Below are positions 39,942 through 49,303 of a stretch of DNA of 64,000 bases, in pieces (the first letter of the stretch is position 1; each line of letters opens with the position of its first letter). A program made the translations under genes and the position numbers. This stretch comes from Photobacterium sp. DA100. GTDB taxonomy: Bacteria > Pseudomonadota > Gammaproteobacteria > Enterobacterales > Vibrionaceae. The notes beneath the pieces are model-generated. The model made no database searches and had not been told where the DNA came from. It saw nothing but the letters and a program-made list of their open reading frames with translations. The stretch is from assembly GCF_029223585.1 (NCBI RefSeq), contig NZ_CP119423.1, forward strand, positions 2,294,001 through 2,358,000, read 5' to 3'.

Positions 39942-41015
39942 TTAATTGGTCATTGCCAGTTTCTGAATCAAGTCAACTTCTGACTGGTCGTAAGGCGTCC
40001 CATCTTCATGGAGCAGATCGTGGAACCAGCGGGATTGATAGTTAATGTCAGCACGCTTGATTTCCGGCCACGGCAAGTGGGTCTGCGTTTTTCCTTTTAC
40101 TAGCCCCCATTGATAGCAGCCAATCTGCTTTTCATGAAAAACCGGTAGCTGCTCATGAAGATTGGAGTCGGCATGACGGGCAAGCCATTCGGTGCACATC
40201 ATCGGCCTGTCATAGGCCGAAACAATCTCAACCGCTTTACCAAACAGATCCAACGGTAAATAAGCGTGGAAGGTAATGATGTCAGACAATTCCATCGCTC
40301 TGCGGTCAGTTGGATGCTCATACATAGGTAAACTGCGGTCTAGAATGCTGGGTGCATGCCAGGCACCAACAGTCAATGGCTGAACCGGATCGCAATCACG
40401 CGCCCACTCAAACGCTTTCTCCATCAGCTGGTGGCTGCATGCTTCCATCTCTTCATCAAAAGCCAGCTCACCTTCGAGGGTGAATATCATCCGATTGGTC
40501 GGTTCGTTGTAGAGATCCCAGATAGTAATTCGGCTGTCTGACTGATACGTAGAGACGATATCGCGCACATAGGCCTCAACCCGGCCCCACTGACCTGGGT
40601 CCATAACGATATTTCGTCCGGGACTGGCCGCAGCCTGGCTGTTATGCAGATCGGGCACGGGCACTTTTTGCTGGCCAAGGTAGGGATGGTCGCCAGAAAA
40701 ACCGCAGTCATCCATCAGCGTCATCATCACTTTAATATTCAAGCGTTGACATACACTTAGAAAAGCATCAAGACGCTGATGCAGGCCATCGCGATCGGCT
40801 TGCCAAACAATGAAAGGTAAATTGGTACGCAGAGTGTTATAACCGGCTTCTACCGACCAAACGAGTTCCTGTTCAATCACCTCAAGGTCAAAGCTTTCGG
40901 CTTGCCACATTTCCGTCCAGTTCACCGCGGTACGCGGCAAATAGTTAAAACCTCGAAGCCAACCTTGCCCCTTGTGCCATTGCCACGCTTTTTCATTAGA
41001 CCACTGTTTAATCAT
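39942..41015 (-). CDS. Cellulase-like clan GH-A glycoside hydrolase
   Basis: A 357-residue enzyme with the (beta/alpha)8 fold of clan GH-A, related to GH5 and often labelled 1,4-beta-xylanase. The acid/base is E171 in WDLYNEPTN and the nucleophile is E276 in [26 protein letters not shown] near the N terminus and [17 protein letters not shown] are shared by an uncharacterised subgroup. No signal peptide, so it acts on imported oligosaccharide, not on polymer outside the cell. A GAGG ribosome site sits five bases before the start. The true substrate is not clear from sequence. Confidence 0.75.
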   Translation of the reverse strand: MIKQWSNEKAWQWHKGQGWLRGFNYLPRTAVNWTEMWQAESFDLEVIEQELVWSVEAGYNTLRTNLPFIVWQADRDGLHQRLDAFLSVCQRLNIKVMMTLMDDCGFSGDHPYLGQQKVPVPDLHNSQAAASPGRNIVMDPGQWGRVEAYVRDIVSTYQSDSRITIWDLYNEPTNRMIFTLEGELAFDEEMEACSHQLMEKAFEWARDCDPVQPLTVGAWHAPSILDRSLPMYEHPTDRRAMELSDIITFHAYLPLDLFGKAVEIVSAYDRPMMCTEWLARHADSNLHEQLPVFHEKQIGCYQWGLVKGKTQTHLPWPEIKRADINYQSRWFHDLLHEDGTPYDQSEVDLIQKLAMTN

Positions 41016-41034
41016 CTCAACCTCAAAATAATGA

Positions 41035-41066
41035 TTAGCTAATATATTAGCTAATGTATTAACTAG
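41035..41066. promoter_or_regulatory. Operator array A (TTAGCTAA repeats, 12-bp phased)
   Basis: Two perfect TTAGCTAA palindromes at 41035-41042 and 41047-41054, and a degenerate third (TTAACTAG, 41059-41066), each shifted by exactly 12 bp. The array begins 20 bp upstream of the hydrolase start, so a bound repressor would cover its promoter or leader. Confidence 0.7.
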
Positions 41067-41180
41067 GTTGAATTGATCAATATTCCACTTAGTTTGCTGC
41101 TCATGAGATCACATTTCTTGTGATTTTCATGTATCAAAACGTGATCTAACACACTTTCCAGATGAAAGAACCCAGCTTGA

Positions 41181-41212
41181 TTTGCTAATATATTTGCTAA
41201 TTTATCAGCTAA
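41181..41212. promoter_or_regulatory. Operator array B (TTTGCTAA repeats, 12-bp phased)
   Basis: TTTGCTAA at 41181-41188 and 41193-41200, then TCAGCTAA at 41205-41212, again at 12-bp steps. The array ends 16 bp before the regulator start. It mirrors array A on the other side of the shared promoter region, suggesting autoregulation. Confidence 0.7.
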
Positions 41213-41228
41213 TGAAATTGCATCATCA

Positions 41229-42242
41229 ATGAGTATCAAAAAGCGGATCACCATGAGAGATATCGCCTCGGCTGCCGGGGTGTCTCAACCAACTGTCTCA
41301 CTGGTTCTCAACGGCTCACAGTCAATAAAACTGGCAGAAGCAACCAAGAAGAAAGTATTGGATGCCGCACAAAAGTTGGGGTATGAACATAAGCGCGCGT
41401 CGCATTCAAAAGGACGGCCGAAGAAAATCGCTTTAGTGATCAACGGGCTAAATCACTACGATCCCTTTATTGAAGCCGTTAACGCTGCCCGTGAAGCCGC
41501 CTGGCAGCAGGATCGGGTATTGGTGACATTTGATTACAGCAACGACAAGCTATTAGCTGCCCAGATCCAGAATGAAATCGAACAAGGGGAATACGATGGG
41601 CTGATATACGCCTCTAGTATGACTCGGGCCCTGTCGCCCAACATCAGTATTGATGCACCGACAGTTCTGTTGAACTGTTACTGTAAAGATCACTCCGATC
41701 TGCCGAGTATTCTTCCGGCTGACAAGCTCGGTGCTTACAAAGTAACGGAGCACCTGCTGGCACAGGGTTACCATCGTATCGGCATGATTTGCGGTGAAAA
41801 ATGGATGGATGCAAGCACCGATCGACTTAATGGCTACCGCCAGGCATTGATCAATAACGATATCATTCCCGATGAGGCCCTGGTCAAGGAAGGAAACTGG
41901 TCCTTAAAAGAAGCGCATCAACAAACGCTGGCCTTGCTCGACCTGCCCAACCCGCCCGAGGCTATCTTTATCGGCAGCGATTACATGGCTATAGGCTGCT
42001 ATCAGGCAATTGCTGAGCGCGGCTTGTCGATACCCGGGGATATCGCCCTGGTCAGCTTTGACAACCAACAAGTCGCGAGTGAATTCACGCCGGGCTTAAC
42101 TTCTGTCGAGCTGCCTTATTCCGACATGGGACGCCAATCGGTAGAAACCCTTATCGAGCTGGTCAACAAGCAGCCCTTGATGTCTCCGACCATCAAGGTT
42201 GAAGGTGATGTCATCGTCCGGGAATCGTCTGTCAGACAATAG
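41229..42242 (+). CDS. LacI-family regulator of the adjacent glycoside locus
   Basis: A 337-residue LacI-family regulator, clearly different from the GalR paralogues. The helix-turn-helix is at residues 8-28 (TMRDIASAAGVSQPTVSLVLNG), the hinge is basic (KRASHSKGRPKK), and the sugar-binding domain has AIFIGSDYMAIGCYQAIAERGL and GDIALVSFDN. It is divergent from the hydrolase-symporter pair, with two phased operator arrays between them. A later ATG at 41253 would cut into the helix-turn-helix, so 41229 is preferred. The effector is probably a product of the hydrolase. Confidence 0.85.
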   Translation: MSIKKRITMRDIASAAGVSQPTVSLVLNGSQSIKLAEATKKKVLDAAQKLGYEHKRASHSKGRPKKIALVINGLNHYDPFIEAVNAAREAAWQQDRVLVTFDYSNDKLLAAQIQNEIEQGEYDGLIYASSMTRALSPNISIDAPTVLLNCYCKDHSDLPSILPADKLGAYKVTEHLLAQGYHRIGMICGEKWMDASTDRLNGYRQALINNDIIPDEALVKEGNWSLKEAHQQTLALLDLPNPPEAIFIGSDYMAIGCYQAIAERGLSIPGDIALVSFDNQQVASEFTPGLTSVELPYSDMGRQSVETLIELVNKQPLMSPTIKVEGDVIVRESSVRQ

Positions 42243-42313
42243 CGAATATGCTTGTGTTCGATATCATGGTGGCACGCTGATGTGCTAAGACAACGGCATT
42301 TTGCCCCTCATGG

Positions 42314-42862
42314 TTAACCTTGTCCTAGAGGGGTTATGGTGTGCTTCCATTCGGATCTCAGCACCCCATATTTTACTGAATCATAATATTCGCCGTTATA
42401 ATAACGGACCTTACGTAGACAGGCTTCTTGCGTAAATCCGAGCTTTTGCGCACAGGTCATCATCCGCGGGTTACCCGACCACGTTGTTAACCCTACCCGC
42501 TCAATTTCTTTGGTGGCAAATAAGTGGCTTACCCAGGGTATCAGGGCAAGATACCCTATCCCCTGCCCCCAGTAATTTGAATCATAAATCACGACCCCGA
42601 CTTCCAGCCAGCGCGTTGATTCGCACTCCCAATAATAACTGACCGAACCAACAGGGACTTCCCCTTTAGTTATCAGTTGCATACTTTCGCCTTCATACAT
42701 GCGCGCAAAGAGATTAGCCTTAAACTCGGCTACGGTGGGAGTCTTATAGGGGAAATAGGGACCGTTAAACTGGGTCCAGGCCTCATCTTTGGTCACCAGT
42801 AGAAACAGTTGCTCCAACTCGTCTAACTGGGCTGGTCTAAGGCTAATAGGGTTGAGAGACAA
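42314..42862 (-). CDS. GNAT-family acetyltransferase (RimJ/RimL type)
   Basis: A 182-residue acetyl-CoA-dependent N-acetyltransferase. The acetyl-CoA loop reads YDSNYWGQGIGYLALIPW (about residues 93-110), and GLTTWSGNPRMMTCAQKLGFTQEACLRK is the characteristic C-terminal segment. The start codon is TTG at 42862: GGAGG lies seven bases upstream and no in-frame ATG exists nearby. The acceptor (protein N-terminus, spermidine or small molecule) is unknown. It converges with the LacI regulator gene. Confidence 0.75.
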   Translation of the reverse strand: MSLNPISLRPAQLDELEQLFLLVTKDEAWTQFNGPYFPYKTPTVAEFKANLFARMYEGESMQLITKGEVPVGSVSYYWECESTRWLEVGVVIYDSNYWGQGIGYLALIPWVSHLFATKEIERVGLTTWSGNPRMMTCAQKLGFTQEACLRKVRYYNGEYYDSVKYGVLRSEWKHTITPLGQG

Positions 42863-43066
42863 GTAATATCCTCCGTGGCATCATCGGCGAAGTATGGCTC
42901 TGCCTAAAGCACTACACGCAATAAGACACACTATCACCTACGATAAGTGAAAAACAACAAAGCCGTGTCTAATTTTCAAGCAAATAATGTTTGCATTGCT
43001 AGACTAAAAGGTAGTTAACATTAATTGAATTAATTACTTACCTTTTATGGGGACATGGAGGAAACC

Positions 43067-44698
43067 ATGAATGCTCTATCCATTAAGCAACGCCTGATAT
43101 TGCTTATTCTGATCGCAGTATCTTCCCTTCTGTTGGCCACCTCACTTGCTGTCTTTGACAAGAGAGACAGCATGCTGAACGAACGCAAAAATCAAATTCA
43201 GATCCTGGTCGAAACCGCGGAAACATTAGTGTCAAGTCTCCATCAGCAAGCCCGCCAAGGCCAGATTTCGAACGATGAGGCACAGCAAAGGGCAATATCC
43301 GCTCTCGATGCAATGCGCTATGGTGACAATGGCTACTTTATGGTGTACGACATGACAAACACCATGGTGCACCACCCCATCAATCCAACGTTAAACGGAA
43401 AAAATCTTTCTAAGCTTGAAGATATCAACGGGGTATTGATCGTCAAAGAGCAAGTCGTTGCAGCCCAGAACGGAGGGGGGTTTGTTTCTTACCATTGGAA
43501 AAAAGCCAGCCAGGATGAAACACCCTACCCGAAAATCGCCTATTCACTGGCATTTGAGCCTTGGGGGTGGGTTCTCAACACCGGACTCTACACCGATGAC
43601 GTCGATACCATTTTCTACCAAGATATCCGGAACTTGATGTCGCTGGTCGCCCTGTTAACATTAGTGCTCATAGTTGTTTCGCTATATATCACCAAAACGA
43701 TCACTTCTCCCCTTGCCCACTTGCAGTCGACTTTGCAACAATCCGGAACCAACCTCGATCTTACCCTGCGCCTAGCGGTCGAGGGCAAAAATGAGATTTC
43801 TGCGGTCGGCTTGGCTTTTAACACACTCATGGCAACTTTCGAAAATACATTACAGGCTATTCATACTGGTGCGCAGCAGCTAGAAGGACAAGCAACAAAG
43901 CTAGAAAAACTGTCTAGCCATATTGTGGGGGCATCAAACCAACAGTCCGATGACACCAACTCTATTGCCGCCCTGGTTGAAGAATTTTCTCAAAGCATTC
44001 ACACCATTTCCCATGATGCCGACACAATGAAATCCCTATCCAATGAGAGTGGCGAGAAAGCTAATGAGGGAGCATCGTCGATGCGTGCTGCAATAGGACA
44101 TTTGAATGACATGTCGGAAAAATCACGCCGTTCGAGCCAGACGATTTCCGCTCTGGATCAGCATTCTAAGCAGATTGAAGGCATTGTCAGTGTCATCAAT
44201 GATGTTGCCGAGCAGACCAACCTCCTGGCACTCAATGCTGCGATTGAAGCTGCCCGTGCCGGCGAGCAAGGCCGCGGATTTGCGGTTGTTGCCGACGAAG
44301 TAAGAAACCTTGCGGTCCGCACTTCCGATTCAACCAAGCAGATTGCCTCAACCATTCAAGAATTACGTTCTGGTATTGAAACCACTGTTGTCCATATTGA
44401 AGACAGCGTTTCTGCGGTAAGCGACAACTTATCACAGACAATAGAAGCAGAAACCCAAGTCTGTGAAATGCACCAGATGTCACAAACACTAAACACCTTA
44501 ATTGAAGAAATATCATGTTCGCTTCACGAACAATCAATCGCCAACCAAGAGCTGGCAGAGAGAATCCAGCAGATAGCCGAAATGGCCACTAACAACCATC
44601 AATCAGCCAGCGATGTCCAAGGTACAGCCAAAGAAGTCTGCATCCTGGTGTCGTCATTCCATCAGTCCATCGGTAAATTCAAGGTTGCTCTTCAATAA
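43067..44698 (+). CDS. Methyl-accepting chemotaxis protein with single Cache domain
   Basis: A 543-residue chemoreceptor. A first helix (about 10-28), a periplasmic sCache_2 domain (about 35-185; [22 protein letters not shown] and [15 protein letters not shown]), a second helix (about 190-210), HAMP (to 265), and the signalling domain with the hairpin tip [20 protein letters not shown] and [16 protein letters not shown]. Cache receptors of this type detect small organic acids and similar ligands; the ligand here is unknown. GGAGG precedes ATG 43067; a start four codons earlier overlaps that ribosome site. A terminator follows directly. Confidence 0.88.
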   Translation: MNALSIKQRLILLILIAVSSLLLATSLAVFDKRDSMLNERKNQIQILVETAETLVSSLHQQARQGQISNDEAQQRAISALDAMRYGDNGYFMVYDMTNTMVHHPINPTLNGKNLSKLEDINGVLIVKEQVVAAQNGGGFVSYHWKKASQDETPYPKIAYSLAFEPWGWVLNTGLYTDDVDTIFYQDIRNLMSLVALLTLVLIVVSLYITKTITSPLAHLQSTLQQSGTNLDLTLRLAVEGKNEISAVGLAFNTLMATFENTLQAIHTGAQQLEGQATKLEKLSSHIVGASNQQSDDTNSIAALVEEFSQSIHTISHDADTMKSLSNESGEKANEGASSMRAAIGHLNDMSEKSRRSSQTISALDQHSKQIEGIVSVINDVAEQTNLLALNAAIEAARAGEQGRGFAVVADEVRNLAVRTSDSTKQIASTIQELRSGIETTVVHIEDSVSAVSDNLSQTIEAETQVCEMHQMSQTLNTLIEEISCSLHEQSIANQELAERIQQIAEMATNNHQSASDVQGTAKEVCILVSSFHQSIGKFKVALQ

Positions 44699-44712
44699 AC
44701 TGAAAGCAAAAA

Positions 44713-44746
44713 ACGAGAAGCCCTAAACGGCGGGCTTCTCGTCTAT
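44713..44746 (+). terminator. Terminator of the chemoreceptor gene
   Basis: An 11-bp stem (ACGAGAAGCCC / GGGCTTCTCGT) with an 8-base loop; T-run is weak (CTATT). Confidence 0.65.
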
Positions 44747-44825
44747 TCCACCAGCTACTATCCGTCACGTCATCATTTCTCAAACGAGCCAGTTTAGACC
44801 GTATCCTTAACGAGACGGGATAACA

Positions 44826-45995
44826 TCAGACAATCTCTGTTAGGACGGCCTTTTTACGCTTGGTCGGCTTTACGCTACTGGCTGCTTGTGGCTTACGCCA
44901 CGTACCATCCTTTTGGCGACGGTGGAAATGGGCAGGTAATTTATCGTCTGGTTGGGTCCAAGGCGATTCTCTCAACGCTTGCTGCATATCCTTATACCCG
45001 CAGTCACGCCGTAGCCGAATCGAGCGACGAGAAAACTCAGTATCGCTAAGCGGGATATGCCCTTGCAATGGGTCAAAGGTTATATGGACAATGTCTATCT
45101 TCTTCCCTGCCGTCAGGGCTGTCACATCCGGCACCTGGGCACTAGATATTAGCTCGGGGGCAGCCCGTTTAAGGTGATCGAGGTTGCGCTTGGCAACCAG
45201 TGCTTCAAGGTGCTCGCAAGTACGGCTCGCATACTGGATTTCCTTCTCACGCCACAGCACTTCAGGCATAGTTTGCGGTAGTTCGCCCTTTGCATTCCAC
45301 AGATCAACCATGAAAATCAGTAGATCTTCATCTTCCGCTAGCTCGAGAATACCGTTCAAAGGCGTATTGGATACCACCCCGCCGTCCCAATAATGATCCT
45401 CCCCAATCTTGGTTGCGGGGAATCCCGGTGGCAATGATCCACTCGCCACGGCATGTGCGGGCTCGATGGTGTCCGAATAGCTATCGAAAAACACCAACTC
45501 ACCATCGGTCACTCTTGTCGCCCCAACCGTCAGTCTTACCTCATTGCCGTTGATCAAGCCGAAGTCTGATAACTCGGCCAGGGTGTCAAACAGCGGAGCT
45601 GTATTGTAGAAGCTTGTGGCACCGTCACCGGGAGGGGCGACCCATGGGTTAACCAGTCTCGGGTAGAAGAAGTTAGGCTGACCAAATGCTAATGCCGTAT
45701 TGGCACTGACGGTATTGAAGGCCAATGAAAATTCAGTGGGAATGGTTACATCTGTTCCCGGCCAAGAAATCATCTCCCAAAACCTTTCAAGCTGCTCAAG
45801 CCGAGCTTCCGGTTTATTACCAGCCAAAATCGTAGAATTAAGCGCGCCGATAGAGATACCTGCAAACCAGTCCGGTGTGTAACCGGCTTCCTCCAAAGCC
45901 TGATAGGCCCCGATATGATAAGCCCCTAGTGCCCCGCCACCTTGTAGCACCAAGCACACCTTGGGCTTTCTGCCAATACTTGTTGTCTTCGCCAT
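44826..45995 (-). CDS. Patatin-like phospholipase with DUF3734 C-terminal domain
   Basis: A 389-residue lipid acyl hydrolase. The patatin domain (about 10-215) has the oxyanion loop QGGGALGAY, the nucleophile S48 in GISIG and the catalytic D204 in WDGG, forming a Ser-Asp dyad. The C-terminal part (about 260-370; HITFDPLQGHIPLSDTEFSRRSIRLRR) matches DUF3734. No signal peptide. The last 20 residues are Lys/Arg-rich. Possible roles are phospholipid turnover or storage-lipid use. Confidence 0.85.
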   Translation of the reverse strand: MAKTTSIGRKPKVCLVLQGGGALGAYHIGAYQALEEAGYTPDWFAGISIGALNSTILAGNKPEARLEQLERFWEMISWPGTDVTIPTEFSLAFNTVSANTALAFGQPNFFYPRLVNPWVAPPGDGATSFYNTAPLFDTLAELSDFGLINGNEVRLTVGATRVTDGELVFFDSYSDTIEPAHAVASGSLPPGFPATKIGEDHYWDGGVVSNTPLNGILELAEDEDLLIFMVDLWNAKGELPQTMPEVLWREKEIQYASRTCEHLEALVAKRNLDHLKRAAPELISSAQVPDVTALTAGKKIDIVHITFDPLQGHIPLSDTEFSRRSIRLRRDCGYKDMQQALRESPWTQPDDKLPAHFHRRQKDGTWRKPQAASSVKPTKRKKAVLTEIV

Positions 45996-46368
45996 GCTCT
46001 ATTTCCTTGAGTTAATAAACACTTACACAAATCGCTTGGATATGTTTTCTATAGACCAAGAAAATAGGCACAGCCATTAAGGTTTTTAGTCAAACAACAA
46101 CAACGGAAAAGGCGTCACAGTTTGTCAGCTCGGAGTTTCACCAATCAACACACCGATGAGTCATTGCCCATAAATGAAATGGCTTTAATCGACAGGGCAA
46201 GAAAAAGGGGGCATGGGTAGGCAAATGCTAAGCCATTTCTGGAAGTTACAAGCGGCTTTGCGAGGGACAGAAAAGAGAAAAGTTATAGGTTGATGACCAA
46301 GATCAATTTATTGCATATACATTGGTCGTATGTTGTAAACATGTTGCGACAAAAGAGGATGCGTATAT
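45996..46368. other. Spacer after the patatin promoter
   Basis: No gene or clear regulatory structure seen apart from the likely patatin promoter near 46000-46080. Confidence 0.4.
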
Positions 46369-46560
46369 ATGGAGCTAATACAAGATCCAAGGTGTTATAC
46401 CGACATCTGTATCGATGGAAAATGGTTTCACCATGACCACTGTACCGATACGGCCTATATGCTGTGGGGAGGCTCTTCACCCCATATCCAGTTAGATAGA
46501 ACTCCGAAGACTGAAAACGAACTCATAGAACTACTCTCGCATGCCAACCAAAACGAATGA
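46369..46560 (+). CDS. Small protein of unknown function
   Basis: A 63-residue protein (MELIQDPRCYTDICIDGKWFHHDHCTDTAYMLWGG...) rich in Cys, His, Asp and Trp in the first 35 residues. The spacing Cys-4-Cys and HHDHC may bind metal, which is inference. GAGGA lies about ten bases upstream. An inverted repeat (TAGCTGGT / ACCAGCTA, 46574-46604) just after the stop could help end the transcript. No family recognised. Confidence 0.45.
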   Translation: MELIQDPRCYTDICIDGKWFHHDHCTDTAYMLWGGSSPHIQLDRTPKTENELIELLSHANQNE

Positions 46561-46633
46561 CCTGGACATTACATAGCTGGTACTTAATATATAGGCACCA
46601 GCTAATCATCACAGTGCAAAGTTGAACCCGCAA

Positions 46634-46834
46634 TTATTCGTCAACAGTAAATCTCTTGCCTAGCCTTGTGAAAATGAAATAAATAGGCAAATAAATTACC
46701 AAAAGTATCAATGTATCGAGCAAAAAGTGTAGTTCACCTGCCGCCAAAGTGGCGCCGACGAAATAGTTCTTAACCGTTATGGCACAAAATACCGACACGA
46801 ACGTGACGATGACAGTCATATAGTTTTTTTTCAT
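46634..46834 (-). CDS. Small two-helix membrane protein
   Basis: A 66-residue protein with two hydrophobic segments (about 6-27 and 38-55) and charged ends (MKKNY..., ...RLGKRFTVDE). Such small membrane proteins lie in many vibrio intergenic spaces. I do not recognise it and the ribosome site is weak. Confidence 0.45.
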   Translation of the reverse strand: MKKNYMTVIVTFVSVFCAITVKNYFVGATLAAGELHFLLDTLILLVIYLPIYFIFTRLGKRFTVDE

Positions 46835-46961
46835 GCTTAAAACCAGATACAGCGTCTCTTACAAATCAGACGGAGATTATACTACTTCCCAACGTCTTTC
46901 TTCACCTGTTAACGGGCGAGTATCCGTACATGAACGGATTCATCTACACGCGAAAGGGCTT

Positions 46962-47267
46962 TCAGAGATAGAATAACTGCTCTTGACTTACCCCATCATC
47001 GCCAAATGTAATCAATCCGGCACCGACAATTTCACCAAGCTGCCACTTACACCATGCTTTGTCGCCATCGACCATGACATTGGTGATCTCCATTTTTTCG
47101 CCGTGCTTCCTCAGTTCAGAGATATACCCTGGTAAATCACCTTTACCATAGGCAACACCATCCCTGTCCAACAGCTGATATTCGGCTGTCACATTGGCAG
47201 CGATAGCTGTAGCATCCAAGCAACCAAACCCGTTTGCATAACCACCCAACTTCTCTTGTGCTGACAT
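46962..47267 (-). CDS. SnoaL/NTF2-like protein
   Basis: A 101-residue protein with the cone-shaped NTF2 fold pattern: an N-terminal helix, then a polyketide-cyclase-like sheet (AEYQLLDRDGVAYGKGDLPGYISELRK, EITNVMVDGDKAWCKWQLGEI). Family members are small isomerases, hydrolases or ligand-binding proteins. I take 47267 (MSAQEKLGG) as the start because AGAGGA is eight bases upstream; a longer frame to 47375 adds 36 residues with no support. No operon partner. Confidence 0.65.
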   Translation of the reverse strand: MSAQEKLGGYANGFGCLDATAIAANVTAEYQLLDRDGVAYGKGDLPGYISELRKHGEKMEITNVMVDGDKAWCKWQLGEIVGAGLITFGDDGVSQEQLFYL

Positions 47268-47415
47268 AATGTTGTCCTCTGCATACTGCAGATCAACTGA
47301 TACCCACTTGCAGTATAGTTGGTTACACCAATATCTATAAAGGACATACAATAGCGCCTTTGCTGCAGCCCGCATCTTGCCTTAGAGCGGGCTAGCACGC
47401 TATAACACCTTGGTT

Positions 47416-47973
47416 TTAATTCACTAACTGCACATTTGATTTGTCGATATTAAGCCCAGTCAGCTTTTCGAGAAAATGCGTGATATTTGACTTTGCCGAG
47501 CCTTCGTTGGCCATTCTTAGACGTTCAACCCCACTAAATGCATCGCCAAATGTCGCGGTGTAAGGGGCAACAATCACCTCATCAAATACAACGTCTTGAC
47601 TACTCTTCTCGATTAACACATAACGAATCGATGATGTGACCTCCATATCCAGACCAAACGAAGGCTGATCAACTTCCATCAACTGCGCGGATAACTCATA
47701 CTCCGGCTGCCCATCTTTTGCTATCAACGTTAGTAGCTGCAGCGAATGTTTCAACGCCGATTCAAACTCTGCATTGCCTATCTCAGAAGTCCAAAGAGGA
47801 TTAGTTTCTTCTCCCCCATCCACTTGGTTTACCGCAATGGCGTTGGTGAGTTTTTCATCAAAGGTCATATTGACAGAGTCGTCAATTTTCATATTTTCAA
47901 CCTGAGCAGGCGATGCACAGCCAAACAACAGTGAGCCCGCGATTAGCACGGCAGAAAATCTTAGTAAATTCAT
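47416..47973 (-). CDS. Outer-membrane or inner-membrane lipoprotein, unknown function
   Basis: A 185-residue lipoprotein with lipobox LFGC (Cys about 19). The mature part alternates beta strands and helices (ENMKIDDSVNMTFDEKLTNAIAVNQVDGG... FESALKHSLQLL ... RYVLIEKSSQDVVFDEVIVAPY). It resembles widespread enterobacterial lipoproteins sometimes mislabelled as UDP-GlcNAc acyltransferase; no acyltransferase hexapeptide repeat is present, so that name is wrong here. Residue after Cys is Ala, which does not favour retention at the inner membrane. Confidence 0.6.
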   Translation of the reverse strand: MNLLRFSAVLIAGSLLFGCASPAQVENMKIDDSVNMTFDEKLTNAIAVNQVDGGEETNPLWTSEIGNAEFESALKHSLQLLTLIAKDGQPEYELSAQLMEVDQPSFGLDMEVTSSIRYVLIEKSSQDVVFDEVIVAPYTATFGDAFSGVERLRMANEGSAKSNITHFLEKLTGLNIDKSNVQLVN

Positions 47974-48139
47974 ATTTAATCAATCCATATAAAAGCAAAA
48001 ATCAGCTTCATCCTATATACAGAAAGACTTTAGGGCAATGCATTGCATATCATTCTGCGACCCACCACGACTTCTCAACAATATCAGTAAGTTAATATCA
48101 TAATAGCGATAATAGAGAGCGGCACATTTTAAGGGCTCC

Positions 48140-48172
48140 AATAAAAAAAAGCCCGCTCATACGAGCGGGCAA
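48140..48172 (-). terminator. Terminator of the galETKM operon
   Basis: On the minus strand, an 8-bp GC-rich stem (GCCCGCTC / GAGCGGGC) with a 4-base loop is followed by eight Ts, directly after galM. Confidence 0.9.
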
Positions 48173-48205
48173 ACCCCAATTCAACAACAAAGAAAAACAA
48201 AGCAA

Positions 48206-49273
48206 CTAGAAATTAAACCGGTACCCGGTGTAATGAGCGTAGGTCTGGTTTGGCCGCAGAATGCTATCACCCGGCCACTCTGGATGGTTAGGTGCATCTG
48301 GCAGGTATTCAGTTTCTAAACAAAAACCCTGGTGGACCTTGTATTCCCCCGATGCCCCTTTCGTACCCGTCAGGAAATTCCCGGTGTAGAGCTGGACCGC
48401 TGGCTTGGTTGTTTGGACCGTCATGGTGATTTTCTGATCTGGCGTAATCACCGTGGCAACATCACTGATACCATCGCATACTTCAGGCTTTAACAGTAAT
48501 GCATGGTCATAGCCCCCCACCAATACCTGCTCGGGATCGGTTCGAAGCTCCTGGCCAATGGTTTTACCCTCCCTGAAATCAAATCCGGTCTGTGCTACCG
48601 ATTTCAACTCCCCGCAAGGAATACCAACATCAGAGGTAGGAACGAAGTAGTCAGCCCTAATCGTTAACTCATGCTGTAAGCAATCCACCCCAGAGGCTTC
48701 TCCTGCCAAATTAAAGTATGCATGGTTGGTGAAGTTTACCGGGCATGGCTCATCACAGTCCGCCTGATAGCTAATCGCTACTGTATTGTCCTCAGTCAGC
48801 TCAAACGTCACTTTCGCTTCAAGGTTACCTGGAAAACCTTGGTCCCCATCTTTAGAGAGCAGACTAAAGACAAGCTTTGAGTCGGTGCGAGAATCCAACG
48901 TCCAACGTCGATGCGCGAAACCTTCCGGGCCGCCATGAAGCGTATTGCCCGCTTGGTTGGTGCTTACCTGGAATGTTTTGCCATCGATCGTAAATTGCCC
49001 ACCGGCAATACGGTTGGCGTAGCGCCCTACCGTCGCACCAAAATAGGCACTCTGCTTGAGATGATCCGTCATGTTGGCACAGCCAAGCAGCACTTCTCTC
49101 GCATCACCGTCGACAGGGACTGTACAACTCAGCCACGTGGCACCAATATCCATGAACGTTGCCGTCATGCCTGCATCATTGGTTAGGGTAAACAGGTTGG
49201 CAGAGCGACCGTCATCGGCCGCCTCCATTGTCATGGTTTCGTGCAGCGCTAACACTTTATGTGGTAGTGTCAT
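48206..49273 (-). CDS. galM: Aldose 1-epimerase GalM
   Basis: A 355-residue mutarotase that interconverts beta- and alpha-galactose so that GalK can act. Catalytic histidines are in GNTLHGGPEGFAHRRW (about 93-108) and FTNHAYFNLAGE (about 172-183), and the general base is E in HQGFCLETEYLPDAPNHP near residue 315. I set the start at the second ATG (49273) because AAGGA is eight bases before it and only two before the first ATG (49279). It is last in galETKM and followed by a strong terminator. Confidence 0.93.
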   Translation of the reverse strand: MTLPHKVLALHETMTMEAADDGRSANLFTLTNDAGMTATFMDIGATWLSCTVPVDGDAREVLLGCANMTDHLKQSAYFGATVGRYANRIAGGQFTIDGKTFQVSTNQAGNTLHGGPEGFAHRRWTLDSRTDSKLVFSLLSKDGDQGFPGNLEAKVTFELTEDNTVAISYQADCDEPCPVNFTNHAYFNLAGEASGVDCLQHELTIRADYFVPTSDVGIPCGELKSVAQTGFDFREGKTIGQELRTDPEQVLVGGYDHALLLKPEVCDGISDVATVITPDQKITMTVQTTKPAVQLYTGNFLTGTKGASGEYKVHQGFCLETEYLPDAPNHPEWPGDSILRPNQTYAHYTGYRFNF

Positions 49274-49303
49274 TTTCATATTCCTTCTTTGAGCAATCTC
49301 ACC

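Noticed and set aside
42304..42333. CCCCTC/GAGGGG inverted repeat between the LacI and acetyltransferase genes as a terminator
   Set aside because: Stem is only six pairs, loop is long, no T-run, and it overlaps the acetyltransferase stop.
47416..47973. UDP-GlcNAc acyltransferase label for the lipoprotein
   Set aside because: No hexapeptide repeats and a lipobox is present.
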